From contig NW_027526878.1 in the NCBI RefSeq assembly GCF_052857255.1, positions 216,001 to 280,000 of the forward strand: a stretch of DNA of 64,000 bases. Reading direction: 5' to 3'. The stretch's first letter is position 1; each line of letters opens with the position of its first letter. Below are positions 1 to 38,706 of this stretch, in pieces. Source of the stretch: Amblyomma americanum (taxonomy: Eukaryota > Arthropoda > Arachnida > Ixodida > Ixodidae). The notes below the pieces were generated by a model. It saw nothing but the letters and a program-made list of their open reading frames with translations. It did not search any database and had not been told where the DNA came from. The position numbers and the translations under genes are program-made.

Positions 1-305
1 GGATCCGGGGTCCGCCGTCAGAAAAAAGGATATCGGAATTTCTGCTGGAACCCCTGGTGCGCAGATAACCGGGGCCAATGTACCCTGTCCAATCCCCCAC
101 CGTGGGTACGTACCATTCAACCAGAGGCCAAAATCATCATCATTATCATCATCAACAACAACCGGGGCCAGGCCAGATACGAGCCAGGCGCGAACTTTAC
201 GAACTGAAAGTAGAACGTCACGCAAAGCCTGTTTCACGACACAAAAATTGGTCTCAAGATTTTATTTTTTTTAATTGTCGAGTTTAACGTCTCGAACCGA
301 CACAT

Positions 306-500
306 AGGGTATGAGGAACACCGTAGTGGAGGGCTGCAGAATAATTTAGCCAAAATGGGGATCTTTAACATGCGCCACTTGTGGCTGCAGCGCAAGGGTA
401 TTTTTGTATTACGCCTCCATCGAAATATGGCCGCCGCGGCAGGAATCGAACTGGCGACCTTGGTATCAGCAGACGACCGCCAAAGGCACTGCGGCGTCTC
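306..500 (-). mobile_element. tRNA-derived SINE, second subfamily, unit 1
   Basis: Read on the minus strand, this stretch has a B-box-like AGTTCGATTCC near 439-453, then a body with ATGTTAAAGATCC and the CCCTCCACTACGGTG block, which aligns by eye with the body of the SINEs at 12944 and 13829. The A box is weak. It is degraded. Confidence 0.6.
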
Positions 501-1163
501 CTATATGGGGTTCATTGTGTAAACAGAGCTTAACATAACGTCAGAGGAGTAAAATTGGAGCCTTCCTCAATAGCCATGGATATCCGCATACCTAGTGTAC
601 AAAATTAAGCGAAAAATGGTTGCATTTGCGCCTTCCGCGTGCTGTGCATCAAAACAGGTTTTAAAATAACTTCCTGTGAATTAAACATCAGGCCCCAACA
701 GCAATACAGACAATCCCTTACCAGCAATTGTAACGGTGGCAAGCTGAGTGCGATTTGGTATGGGCCTCCTTACGCTTGAAATTGTTCATTAACTGGATTA
801 AATATGCTGAGGATTTTTTTGTGAGAACATGACTGTGACCCCTATCTCGCGAAATTCAGTACATACAATTTTAACAGCTTTTCAGAGTATGTTGCACAGC
901 TTGCGCGTTGCTTCCCGCGTTAAGGCTTCCAAGATGCCCGCAGCATCGAGCAGGCTTTTCCATTACGCTCGTCCAACCAGGATCAGTTGTAACGATCCTC
1001 ACGCATTGTAAAAACGAAGTGAGTACACAAAAAGAGACGCGACTACAGTGAGGAGAGCAATGGATCTGTCGTAATGTCTTCCCTTCTGCCGCAACGTGGG
1101 CTTACGTTTTGCGCTGGTATATTTACAAATGCGACACCTACCCCAAACCCTATCTGCGCTGAA

Positions 1164-1476
1164 TAATAATAATAATTGGTTTTTTGGGGGAAAGGATATG
1201 GCGCAGTATCTGTCTCATATATCGTTGGACAGCTGAACCGCGCCGTAAGGGAAGGAATAAAGGAGGGAGTGAAAGAAGAAATGAATAGGTGCCGTAGTGG
1301 AGGGCTCGGGAATAATTTCGACCACCTGGGGTTCTTTAACGTGCACTGACATAGCACAGCACACGGGCGCCTTAGCGTTTTTCCTCCATGAAAACTTAGC
1401 CGCCGCGGTCGGGTTCGAACCCGGGAACTCCGGATCAGTAGTCGAGCGCCCTAACCACTGAGCCACCGCGGCGGGC
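1164..1476 (-). mobile_element. Full-length tRNA-derived SINE, intergenic, unit 1
   Basis: On the minus strand the element begins with a tRNA-like head: A box TGGCTCAGTGG (within 1450-1465) and B box GGTTCGAACCC (about 1411-1422). A body with GTTAAAGAACCCCAGGTGG and CCCTCCACTACGG follows, then a pyrimidine-rich stretch and a tail of AAT repeats. It is flanked by 12-base near-identical direct repeats, ATCTGCGCTGAA at 1152-1163 and ATCTGCACTGAA at 1477-1488, which look like a target-site duplication. Confidence 0.85.
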
Positions 1477-1488
1477 ATCTGCACTGAA

Positions 1489-1984
1489 GGAGTAGGTGAT
1501 TTGTGGTCAACCGTCTTTGGTTGTCGTTGGTCTCGCAAGGTTAATGACACTCCCATAAAGTGAGATCAGCTCAGAATCTGGCGAAGGCAAAAAGAAGTGC
1601 GTAAAAAGTGTGCCTTATATTATTTAAAGGAAATTTGAGTTTTTAGAGATGAACACATCGCGGAACGTCGCAAACCTCGTCTTCCTCATCTTCGGGTGAA
1701 TCATGAGCTTGCCGTTAAAAAATATAAACACTGATCGAACTGTTCGTTTATGCGGTTGAATGTAAGTAAATAAATGTTATTTGACTCATTCATTCGTTGT
1801 GCTTACCTAAATGAAGCTTTAGAATTTGAATACGCTCGGAGTGCCTTGTGCTTGTCAGTAAATGGAACGAGGAAAACGCTACGGACGAGGATGATGAGCG
1901 CAGTGTAGGTCGTAATTTTTAATCTGTAGCATATTTCCTTCCCATGTGATGCCTAGCATTTCCTCTGTATACTGAGAAAGAATT

Positions 1985-2066
<82 letters not shown>

Positions 2067-3549
2067 CAAGCGGCTCTTTTAGGGGGAGGGGCAGAAATTC
2101 TGTAGCCCCATCGAGAAGGCTTCCCAAATATTCCGCCATGGGGGTACCAGCTGAGAAGCACTTACCATGACATGGGCTCTACACACCGGGAATCAAATCA
2201 CGAACGCCACAGCTCGCGGTCATAAAACCAAGCGGTAGTCGACGAAGTGGGAACCTATTCTGTAATGCAAACCTACTACGGAGACATACTTGAGCCCCTC
2301 AGAGACATCAGGAAGCGCTTTCCTACCTGCCATGCAAAACTTGGAAGGATCACTTAAGCTCCGCCCTAAGGGTATAACGCGGTAGCGCTATCGGTTAATT
2401 ACCATATATGCAAACGGTCGTTCTCTACTTTGCATCCAAAAATACCTGGACATTCAATACCTGGGCAATCAAGAGCTTGCGATTTTTCACTCCCGACACC
2501 GAAAACACGAACATCGGCACTGGATTTTCGGGTGAACGGGGCCTTTACCGCTATCACGTTAAGAGCTGGTGATGCTGACACTAAACTGCTATAGAGACAA
2601 AGAGCTGTTTACCCCAGACCTTCGCCGGAAATATCGCTCCCGCCTCCAACCATAGGGCTTTCAGATCACGAAAGCTCGCATGGCTTCCAAAGCACCTGCC
2701 CTCCGTTTCTGTGGACACCACGCTGAGGGATTCTGAATCATTAGCGCAGAATTCAACACGGACAATGTTCGATGAGTATTAAGGGTTGAGGGCTCCTCAC
2801 AGTGGCGAATCGCCAAAGCCTTTGACGACGATCCTTTCTGCGCTGCGTCCCAGGTTAGGGCTATGCCGCTCACAGAAGGACGAGATATGGGCCTTGTGGT
2901 TCGATCGCTACAGGTTCAGCAGCCCCGAGGAGCTCGACTATCGCTGAACAATGAATTGGTCAAGCAGCCTCAAATGCTACTTGATGTCCTGTCGGCGTCT
3001 TCTCAGCGTGTTTTAGTTGCCTCAAGTAGAATAGTCTCTCAAGGAATGTGATTCGATCGTCCTAGTATTGACGAAGATCCCGTCACTGAAATTTTTGTTA
3101 AAAATCGTAAAAATATGAGACAAAAGATGGCTAGATAATACGCCAAAAAAACTCAGTCAAGTAACACTGAGAATAAGCTAAATGTATTCTCCGTAGCGAT
3201 GTTCTAAAAACCGTCTCGTCTCGTATCAGTTTCGACAGAACAGAGAATTTGCCACATCATCAGACAGGAAGTATCCGAGACCAATAATAGCTCATCAAAA
3301 CTTGTTTTTCTTAAGATCACCTTGCGTTCGCTCTAAAAGTGGTTCGATGAGAAGATTTTAACAGATTTTAGAGTTTCGTCAAAATGCCGAAAACGCCGGT
3401 CACACGGCTATTTACAGATGTGCGCACATTGCAATACAGTAAGGTTTAGCTGTTTTGCGTGACCATGCTTGTGACGCAGTCAGGGCCTACGACATACTAA
3501 AGTGCACAAGCACCTGGCTCAAAAACAAGGATCCATGACAAACAGACAC
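1489..3549. other. Intergenic DNA downstream of tubulin, unit 1
   Basis: Apart from the AT tract and the 855 bp deletion junction (2102-2104), no gene or known element is recognised. Small open frames here, including the Ile-Tyr repeats across the AT tract, look like chance. A minus-strand stretch near 2100-2240 has a weak B-box-like GATTTGATTCCCGG and might be a remnant of another SINE. Confidence 0.5.
1987..2065. repeat. (AT)n microsatellite, unit 1, 79 bases
   Basis: Uninterrupted AT dinucleotide run between TTTG and GCAAGCGGC. It is the longest of the four copies. Confidence 0.95.
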
Positions 3550-3555
3550 TTTATT
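3550..3555 (-). terminator. Tubulin polyadenylation signal, unit 1
   Basis: AATAAA on the minus strand, 33 bases after the TAG stop of the tubulin gene, implying a very short 3' UTR. It is conserved in all four units. Confidence 0.75.
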
Positions 3556-3588
3556 GTAAACCGAAAGAAAAAAAGCACTGCACACAAA

Positions 3589-17096
<13,508 letters not shown>

Positions 17097-17292
17097 GTTC
17101 GATGCCACTCCGAGACTAAGCTGTCAAGATGCCGACTGCCTGCCTGGGTCAAGGGCCCACGTATTTGTGGCCTTGCGCCGCATCAACGCTCACTTCTTCC
17201 TCAACTCTGTTCCTATGTGTACGCGTGTCGACTCAATAGCGCATAAAGTAGTGCCGCAGCCTGTTCCTGCCATGGTAAATGCGTTTCAGAGG

Positions 17293-17301
17293 TTATATAT
17301 A
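17293..17301 (-). promoter_or_regulatory. TATA-like box of tubulin gene, unit 1
   Basis: TATATATAA on the minus strand, about 197 bases upstream of the tubulin ATG. If used, transcription would start near 17265 and give a 5' UTR of roughly 170 bases. A CCAAT motif on the same strand lies further upstream at 17458-17462. The position is plausible but unproven; a further untranslated exon upstream cannot be excluded. Confidence 0.5.
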
Positions 17302-17747
17302 AGGCCTTCAGTTCACGTACACGGTGCCGTGTAAAGGATATGCGCCGTACAACGCGAACTATTTTTCGTTTCGCAAAGCTTCCGGCACAACGGGGTTCTC
17401 TCAACAGGCTGCAGGGGCAAACTCGGCCTCTTCTACTTTCTTTTCTCGGTGCTCGAAATTGGTTTCGCTCGAAAGAACTAACGTGCATTCTGCAGCATAT
17501 TTTTTTAACTTTTCTAACCTTTCGATTTGTGCGCGTGCGGTCGGTTCTAAAGTTTGAATGTTACCGACCGATTGGAAAACTATTTTATCATCATCATCAG
17601 CAGCAGCAGCCTGACTGTAGCCCCAAGAGGTTAGAGACCTGAGTCCAGGGCCTCATTATCTGTTCCAATCGGGGTTGCCTGGTCGATCAGTCTGCGCTGG
17701 TCATCCTGGTTTGTGCTCTCGAAACAGTGGCTTCCCATTGGGAGGAA
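17302..17747 (-). other. Tubulin upstream region, unit 1
   Basis: Sequence upstream of the TATA-like box. It contains a CCAAT motif on the minus strand (17458-17462) and a short ATC/AGC triplet run at 17588-17611 that could be the tail of another LINE. No open frame of note. The equivalents are 36489-36934 and 55665-56110. Confidence 0.4.
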
Positions 17748-17793
17748 GGGGTTGGGTGTGGGTATGGGAGGTTGGGTTGGGGGTTTGGGTGGG
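17748..17793 (+). other. G-rich tract, possible G-quadruplex, unit 1
   Basis: Eight runs of three to five G within 46 bases, separated by loops of one to five bases (runs at 17748, 17754, 17760, 17766, 17774, 17779, 17787 and 17791). It lies between the LINE tail and the tubulin promoter, about 450 bases upstream of the TATA box, with the G strand opposite to the tubulin coding strand. Quadruplex formation is inferred from the pattern. Confidence 0.65.
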
Positions 17794-17796
17794 TCA

Positions 17797-17955
17797 CTGT
17801 TATCATCGTCGTCATCAGCCCGACTACGCTCACTGCAGGAGAAAGGCTTCTCCCATGGCTCTCCAATTATTCCTGTCCTTTGCCAGCTGCGCCCACCTTA
17901 TGCCTGCAAACCTCTTAATCTCATCCGCCCACCTAACCTTCTGCCAAACGTTGCC
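17797..17955 (-). mobile_element. 3' end of an RTE-like LINE, unit 1
   Basis: On the minus strand, a short frame reads RWADEIKRFAG, then W-Q-LAKDR-WR-MGEAFLLQ and a stop. This is the pattern seen at the C-terminus of non-LTR reverse transcriptases of RTE or related type. It is followed by a tail of TGATGACGACGATGATAA, typical of RTE 3' ends. The element is 5'-truncated to about 160 bases. It lies about 500 bases upstream of the tubulin TATA box, in the same orientation as the gene. Confidence 0.65.
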
Positions 17956-18660
17956 AGGTTCAGATTGGGTGGCTATGTGCCAATATATGCCTGGTGAACA
18001 GCAAGCTATTAACACAGACAATTTGCGCAGAAATTGTTCATCCGGGCAGTGATTTTACTAGGTACATGATCGATACTTTTGATGGATCATGGAATTCTTT
18101 AGTAAATGTGGATTCACAATACGGCCCTCTTGCCGTTCCTTGGTCCGGGTTGCGTTCTGCTTTCGGTGCGTTAGGTATGCACACTGCCCGCGGACAATTG
18201 TCTGATGTTGGTGAACGTAGCACGGCGACAGGCCGTGCGTATGCCTAATCCACTTACAGCCGCTTGCTCCGACCTCCAGCATCACAGGTGCTGATAACAG
18301 GGTTAGACACGCGCATCACATTTCACTGTGCGACGTTCACCAACATGGCAGCCAATGATCCGGGGTCCGCCGTCAGAAAAAAGGATATCGGAATTTCTGC
18401 TGGAACCCCTGGTGCGCAGATAACCGGGGCCAATGTACCCTGTCCAATCCCCCACCGTGGGTACGTACCATTCAACCAGAGGCCAAAATCATCATCATTA
18501 TCATCATCAACAACAACCGGGGCCAGGCCAGATACGAGCCAGGCGCGAACTTTACGAACTGAAAGTAGAACGTCACGCAAAGCCTGTTTCGCGACACAAA
18601 AATTGGTCTCAAGATTTTATTTTTTTTAATTGTCGAGTTTAACGTCTAGAACCGACACAT

Positions 18661-18856
18661 AGGGTATGAGGAACACCGTAGTGGAGGGCTGCAGAATAAT
18701 TTAGCCAAAATGTTGGATCTTTAACATGCGCCACTTGTGGCTCCAGCGCACGGGTATTTTTGTATTACGCCTCCATCGAAATATGGCCGCCGCGGCAGGA
18801 ATCGAACTGGCGACCTTGGTATCAGCAGACGACCGCCAAAGGCACTGCGGCGTCTC
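18661..18856 (-). mobile_element. tRNA-derived SINE, second subfamily, unit 2
   Basis: Copy of the degraded SINE at 306-500, one base longer in the body (AATGTTGG instead of AATGGGG). Confidence 0.6.
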
Positions 18857-19519
18857 CTATATGGGGTTCATTGTGTAAACAGACCTTAACATAACGTCAG
18901 AGGAGTAAAATTGGAGCCTTCCTCAATAGCCATGGATATCCGCATACCTAGTGTACAAAATTAAGCGAAAAATGGTTGCATTTGCGCCTTCCGCGTGCTG
19001 TGCATCAAAACAGGTTTTAAAATAACTTCCTGGGAATTAAACATTAGGCCCCAACAGCAATACAGACAATCCCTTACCAGCATTTGTAACGGTGGCAAGC
19101 TGAGTGCGATTTGGTATGGGCCTCCTTACGCTTGAAATTGTTCATTAACTGGATTAAATATGCTGAGGATTTTTTTGCGAGAACATGACTGTGACCCCTA
19201 TCTCGCGAAATTCAGTACATACAATTTTAACAGCTTTTCAGAGTATGTTGCACAGCTTGCGCGTTGCTTCCCGCGTTAAGGCTTCCAAGATGCCCGCAGC
19301 ATCGAGCAGGCTTTTCCATTACGCTCGTCCAACCAGGATCAGTTGTAACGATACTCACGCATTGTAAAAACGAAGTGAGTACACAAAAAGAGACGCGACT
19401 ACAGTGAGGAGAGCAATGAATCTGTCGTAATGTCTTCCGTTCTGCCGTAACGTGGGCTTACGTTTTGCGCTGGTATATTTACAAATGCGACACCTACCCC
19501 AAACCCGATCTGCGCTGAA

Positions 19520-19832
19520 TAATAATATTAATTGTTTTTTTGAGGCAAAGGAAATGGCGCAGTATCTGTCTCATATATCGTTGGACAGCTGAACCGCGCC
19601 GTAAGGGAAGGAATAAAGGAGGGAGTGAAAGAAGAAATGAATAGGTGCCGTAGTGGAGGGCTCGGGAATAATTTCGACCACCTGGGGTTCTTTAACGTGC
19701 ACTGACATCGCACAGCACACGGGCGCCTTAGCGTTTTTCCTCCATGAAAACTTAGCCGCCGCGGTCGGGTTCGAACCCGGGAACTCCGGATCAGTAGTCG
19801 AGCGCCCTAACCACTGAGCCACCGCGGCGGGC
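19520..19832 (-). mobile_element. Full-length tRNA-derived SINE, intergenic, unit 2
   Basis: Copy of the unit 1 SINE at 1164-1476. Its flanking 12-base repeats are at 19508-19519 and 19833-19844. Confidence 0.85.
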
Positions 19833-20344
19833 ATCTGCACTGAAGGAGTAGGTGATTTGTGGTCAACCGTCTTTGGTTGTCGTTGGTCTCGCAAGGTTAA
19901 TGACACTCCCATAAAGAGAGATCAGCTCAGAATCTGGCGAAGGCAAAAAGAAGTGCGTAAAAAGTGTGCCTTATATTATTTAAAGGAAATTTGAGTTTTT
20001 AGAGATGAATACAAGCGGAACGTCGCAAACCTCGTCTTCCTCATCTTCGGGTGAATCATGAGCTTGCCGTTAAAAAATATAAACACTGATCGAACTGTTC
20101 GTTTATGCGCTTGAATGTAAGTAAATAAATGTTATTTGACTCATTCATTCGTTCTGCTTACCTAAATGAAGCTTTAGAATTTGAATACGCTCGGAGTGCC
20201 TTGTGCTTGGCAGTAAATGGAACGAGGAAAACGCTACGGACGAGGATGATGAGCGCAGTGTAGGTCGTAACTTCTAATCTGTAGCATATTTCCTTCCCAT
20301 GTGATGCCTAGCATTTCCTCTGTATACTGAGAAAGAATTTGATT

Positions 20345-20346
<2 letters not shown>

Positions 20347-20401
<55 letters not shown>
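20347..20401. repeat. (AT)n microsatellite, unit 2, 55 bases
   Basis: Same tract as in unit 1 but shorter. The left flank carries a duplicated TTGAT (GAATTTGATTTGATAT), shared with unit 3. Confidence 0.95.
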
Positions 20402-20402
<1 letters not shown>

Positions 20403-20783
20403 CAAGCGGCTCTTTTAGGGGGAGGGGCAGAAATTCTGTAACATATTCTATTGTTTCTGGTATACAGTCTGCGAGTTATACATGCTAAAAAATTTATATT
20501 TTGCGCTTTGCGGACCATCTGTATACATGCACTGCACAGCATTTTTTTCTTTTTCAGCATCGCTGAATGTGGCACAAAGTTCGCGACGCTTACTCTATGG
20601 CCACGTTTTTTGATACTTGAACTGCGCCAAATATAATTTTATGTGCTGTTCGCACGCCTGATTCTGATATTGTATGTAACGAGTGCGGAAAGTGTAGTAT
20701 TTTTTTTCTGATCAGCCGTCTCCAGACTCATACATTCCAGAACCCAGTTTTGTGTAGTCTTTGTTATCCGTCCCAATAATCAA

Positions 20784-21030
20784 ATGTGTGCAAGCTATGT
20801 CACCACAACGCGGATCTCAACCATATATATTGGAAATACCATTTTGCCCCCTGGAGGGAAAAAAATTCTATCGCTTGACCAATGGGAGGCTCTCCTATTC
20901 AGCACCGATCTGATGATTCAGACAAAGGTCGTACAACTGGCCGAAGACGCCGCCACAAGCCAGGACATTCTGGCTGTCGTTTAGGCGAGGGGCCTAAAGC
21001 CTCTCAAACTGTTGGAAATAAAAGTTTTAC
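20784..21030 (+). mobile_element. 3' end of a second LINE type, unit 2
   Basis: A short plus-strand frame ends with LSLDQWEALLFSTDLMIQTK, a few Val, Gln, Leu and Ala codons and a stop. This resembles the last residues of tick non-LTR retrotransposon polyproteins (pattern recalled, not searched). The stop is followed about 30 bases later by AATAAAAGTTTT, a common LINE 3' end. The segment is part of the 855 bp that unit 1 lacks. Confidence 0.5.
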
Positions 21031-22740
21031 AATCCATATGCAGCCAAAATCGTGTGTTGCGGACTATACACTGCGTGCGGACTGTATACCAGATATTACG
21101 GTAAGGCGATAAAAATGAAACGAGTTCCACTCCAGTAGTGCAAGAGTTGTCACCGGATTTCGCGTTACACTGCCGCGACCTGGATGCTATTTGACCACGA
21201 AAATCCTCGCAGTCGCCGACAGAAACAGATGGCACAGATCCTTGACAGTAACCTCGACTCGCAGACAACAATCAGTCGTAATTACACCAGCGGTAGCCCC
21301 ATCGAGAAGGCTTCCCAAATATTCCGCCATGGGGGTACCAGCTGAGAAGCACTTACCATGACATGGGCTCTACACACCGGGAATCAAATCACGAACGCCA
21401 CAGCTCGCGGTCATAAAACCAAGCGGTAGTCGACGAAGTGGGAACCTATTCTGTAATGCAAACCTACTACGGAGACATACTTGAGCCCCTCAGAGACATC
21501 AGGAAGCGCTTTCCTACCTGCCATGCAAAACTTGGAAGGATCACTTAAGCTCCGCCCTAAGGGTATAACGCGGTAGCGCAATCGGTTAATTACCATATAT
21601 GCAAACGGTCGTTCTCTACTTTGCATCCAAAAATACCTGGACATTCAATACCTGGGCAATCAAGAGCTTGCGATTTTTCACTCACGACACCGAAAACACG
21701 AACATCGGCACTGGATTTTCGGGTGAACGGGGCCTTTACCGCTATCACGTTAAGAGCTGGTGATGCTGACGCTAAACTGCTATAGAGACAAAGAGCTGTT
21801 TACCCCAGACCTTCGCCGGAAATATCGCTCCCGCCTCCAACCATAGGGCTTTCAGATCACGAAAGCTTGCATGGCTTCCAAAGCACCTGCCCTCCGTTTC
21901 TGTGGACACCACGCTGAGGGATTCTGAATCATTAGCGCAGAATTCAACACGGACAATGTTCGTTGAGTATTAAGGGTTGAGGGCTCCTCACAGTGGCGAA
22001 TCGCCAAAGCCTTTGACGACGATCCTTTCTGCGCTGCGTCCCAGGTTAGGGCTATGCCGCTCACAGAAGGACGAGATATGGGCCTTGTGGTTCGATCGCT
22101 ACAGGTTCAGCAGCCCCGAGGAGCTCGACTATCGCTGAACAATGAATTGGTCAAGCAGCCTCAAATGCTACTTGATGTCCTGTCGGCGTCTTCTCAGCGT
22201 GTTTTAGCTGCCTCAAGTAGAAGAGTCTCTCAAGGAATGTGATTCAATCGTCCTAGTATTGACGAAGATCCCGTCACTGAAATTTTTGTTAAAAATCGTA
22301 AAAATATGAGACAAAAGATGGCTAGATAATACGCCAAAAAAACTCAGTCAAGTAACACTGAGAATAAGCTAAATGTATTCTCCGTAGCGATGTTCTAAAA
22401 ACCGTCTCGTCTCGTATCAGTTTCGACAGCACAGAGAATTTGCCACATCATCAGACAGGAAGTATCCGAGACCAATAATAGCTCATCAAAACTTGTTTTT
22501 CTTAAGATCACCTTGCGTTCGCTCTAAAAGTGGTTCGATGAGAAGATTTTAACAGATTTTAGAGTTTCGTCAAAATGCCGAAAACGCCGGTCACACGGCT
22601 ATTTACAGATGGGCGCACATTGCAATACAGTAAGGTTTAGCTGTTTTGCGTGACCATGCTTGTGACGCAGTCAGGGCCTACGACATACTAAAGTGCACAA
22701 GCACCTGGCTCAAAAACAAGGATCCATGACAAACAGACAC

Positions 22741-22746
22741 TTTATT
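22741..22746 (-). terminator. Tubulin polyadenylation signal, unit 2
   Basis: AATAAA on the minus strand just after the tubulin stop codon, at the same distance as in the other units. Confidence 0.75.
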
Positions 22747-22779
22747 GTAAACCGAAAGAAAAAAAGCACTGCACACAAA

Positions 22780-36283
<13,504 letters not shown>

Positions 36284-36479
36284 GTTCGATGCCACTCCGA
36301 GACTAAGCTGTCAAGATGCCGACTGCCTGCCTGGGTCAAGGGCCCACGTATTTGTGGCCTTGCGCCGCATCAACGCTCACTTCTTCCTCAACTCTGTTCC
36401 TATGTGTACGCGTGTCGACTCAATAGCGCATAAAGTAGTGCCGCAGCCTGTTCCTGCCATGGTAAATGCGTTTCAGAGG

Positions 36480-36488
36480 TTATATATA
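36480..36488 (-). promoter_or_regulatory. TATA-like box of tubulin gene, unit 2
   Basis: The TATATATAA motif is at the same distance from the ATG (36281-36283) as in unit 1, with the same flanks. Confidence 0.5.
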
Positions 36489-36934
36489 AGGCCTTCAGTT
36501 CACGTACACGGTGCCGTGTAAAGGATATGCGCCGTACAACGCGAACTATTTTTCGTTTCGCAAAGCTTCCGGCACAACGGGGTTCTCTCAACAGGCTGCA
36601 GGGGCAAACTCGGCCTCTTCTACTTTCTTTTCTCGGTGCTCGAAATTGGTTTCGCTCGAAAGAACTAACGTGCATTCTGCAGCATATTTTTTTAACTTTT
36701 CTAACCTTTCGATTTGTGCGCGTGCGGTCGGTTCTAAAGTTTGAATGTTACCGACCGATTGGAAAACTATTTTATCATCATCATCAGCAGCAGCAGCCTG
36801 ACTGTAGCCCCAAGAGGTTAGAGACCTGAGTCCAGGGCCTCATTATCTGTTCCAATCGGGGTTGCCTGGTCGATCAGTCTGCGCTGGTCATCCTGGTTTG
36901 TGCTCTCGAAACAGTGGCTTCCCATTGGGAGGAA

Positions 36935-36980
36935 GGGGTTGGGTGTGGGTATGGGAGGTTGGGTTGGGGGTTTGGGTGGG
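36935..36980 (+). other. G-rich tract, possible G-quadruplex, unit 2
   Basis: Identical copy of the G-rich tract at 17748-17793. Confidence 0.65.
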
Positions 36981-36983
36981 TCA

Positions 36984-37142
36984 CTGTTATCATCGTCGTC
37001 ATCAGCCCGACTACGCTCACTGCAGGAGAAAGGCTTCTCCCATGGCTCTCCAATTATTCCTGTCCTTTGCCAGCTGCGCCCACCTTATGTCTGCAAACCT
37101 CTTAATCTCATCCGCCCACCTAACCTTCTGCCAAACGTTGCC
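36984..37142 (-). mobile_element. 3' end of an RTE-like LINE, unit 2
   Basis: Copy of the LINE tail at 17797-17955 with one coding change (FADIRW instead of FAGIRW). Confidence 0.65.
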
Positions 37143-37847
37143 AGGTTCAGATTGGGTGGCTATGTGCCAATATATGCCTGGTGAACAGCAAGCTATTAAC
37201 ACAGACAATTTGCGCAGAAATTGTTCATCCGGGCAGTGATTTTACTAGGTACATGATCGATACTTTTGATGGATCATGGAATTCTTTAGTAAATGTGGAT
37301 TCACAATACGGCCCTCTTGCCGTTCCTTGGTCCGGGTTGCGTTCTGCTTTCGGTGCGTTAGGTATGCACACTGCCCGCGGACAATTGTCTGATGTTGGTG
37401 AACGTAGCACGGCGACAGGCCGTGCGTATGCCTAATCCACTTACAGCCGCTTGCTCCGACCTCCAGCATCACAGGTGCTGATAACAGGGTTAGACACGCG
37501 CATCACATTTCACTGTGCGACGTTCACCAACATGGCAGCCAATGATCCGGGGTCCGCCGTCAGAAAAAAGGATATCGGAATTTCTGCTGGAACCCCTGGT
37601 GCGCAGATAACCGGGGCCAATGTACCCTGTCCAATCCCCCACCGTGGGTACGTACCATTCAACCAGAGGCCAAAATCATCATCATTATCATCATCAACAA
37701 CAACCGGGGCCAGGCCAGATACGAGCCAGGCGCGAACTTTACGAACTGAAAGTAGAACGTCACGCAAAGCCTGTTTCGCGACACAAAAATTGGTCTCAAG
37801 ATTTTATTTTTTTTAATTGTCGAGTTTAACGTCTAGAACCGACACAT

Positions 37848-38043
37848 AGGGTATGAGGAACACCGTAGTGGAGGGCTGCAGAATAATTTAGCCAAAATGT
37901 TGGATCTTTAACATGCGCCACTTGTGGCTCCAGCGCACGGGTATTTTTGTATTACGCCTCCATCGAAATATGGCCGCCGCGGCAGGAATCGAACTGGCGA
38001 CCTTGGTATCAGCAGACGACCGCCAAAGGCACTGCGGCGTCTC
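37848..38043 (-). mobile_element. tRNA-derived SINE, second subfamily, unit 3
   Basis: Copy of the degraded SINE at 306-500; it shares the unit 2 variant in the body. Confidence 0.6.
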
Positions 38044-38706
38044 CTATATGGGGTTCATTGTGTAAACAGACCTTAACATAACGTCAGAGGAGTAAAATTG
38101 GAGCCTTCCTCAATAGCCATGGATATCCGCATACCTAGTGTACAAAATTAAGCGAAAAATGGTTGCATTTGCGCCTTCCGCGTGCTGTGCATCAAAACAG
38201 GTTTTAAAATAACTTCCTGGGAATTAAACATTAGGCCCCAACAGCAATACAGACAATCCCTTACCAGCATTTGTAACGGTGGCAAGCTGAGTGCGATTTG
38301 GTATGGGCCTCCTTACGCTTGAAATTGTTCATTAACTGGATTAAATATGCTGAGGATTTTTTTGCGAGAACATGACTGTGACCCCTATCTCGCGAAATTC
38401 AGTACATACAATTTTAACAGCTTTTCAGAGTATGTTGCACAGCTTGCGCGTTGCTTCCCGCGTTAAGGCTTCCAAGATGCCCGCAGCATCGAGCAGGCTT
38501 TTCCATTACGCTCGTCCAACCAGGATCAGTTGTAACGATACTCACGCATTGTAAAAACGAAGTGAGTACACAAAAAGAGACGCGACTACAGTGAGGAGAG
38601 CAATGAATCTGTCGTAATGTCTTCCGTTCTGCCGTAACGTGGGCTTACGTTTTGCGCTGGTATATTTACAAATGCGACACCTACCCCAAACCCGATCTGC
38701 GCTGAA

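Larger units (their letters stand above)
19845..22740. other. Intergenic DNA downstream of tubulin, unit 2
   Basis: Same content as 1489-3549 plus the 855 bp segment at 20441-21295 that unit 1 lacks, which includes a LINE 3' remnant. No gene recognised. Confidence 0.5.

Noticed and set aside
1879..2161. Open frames with Ile-Tyr repeats
   Set aside because: Produced by the AT dinucleotide tract.
20441..21295. The 855 bp segment as a DNA transposon with three-base target duplication
   Set aside because: Only GTA is shared at the ends, no terminal inverted repeats are seen, and it is present in three of four units including the one most like unit 1; deletion in unit 1 is simpler.
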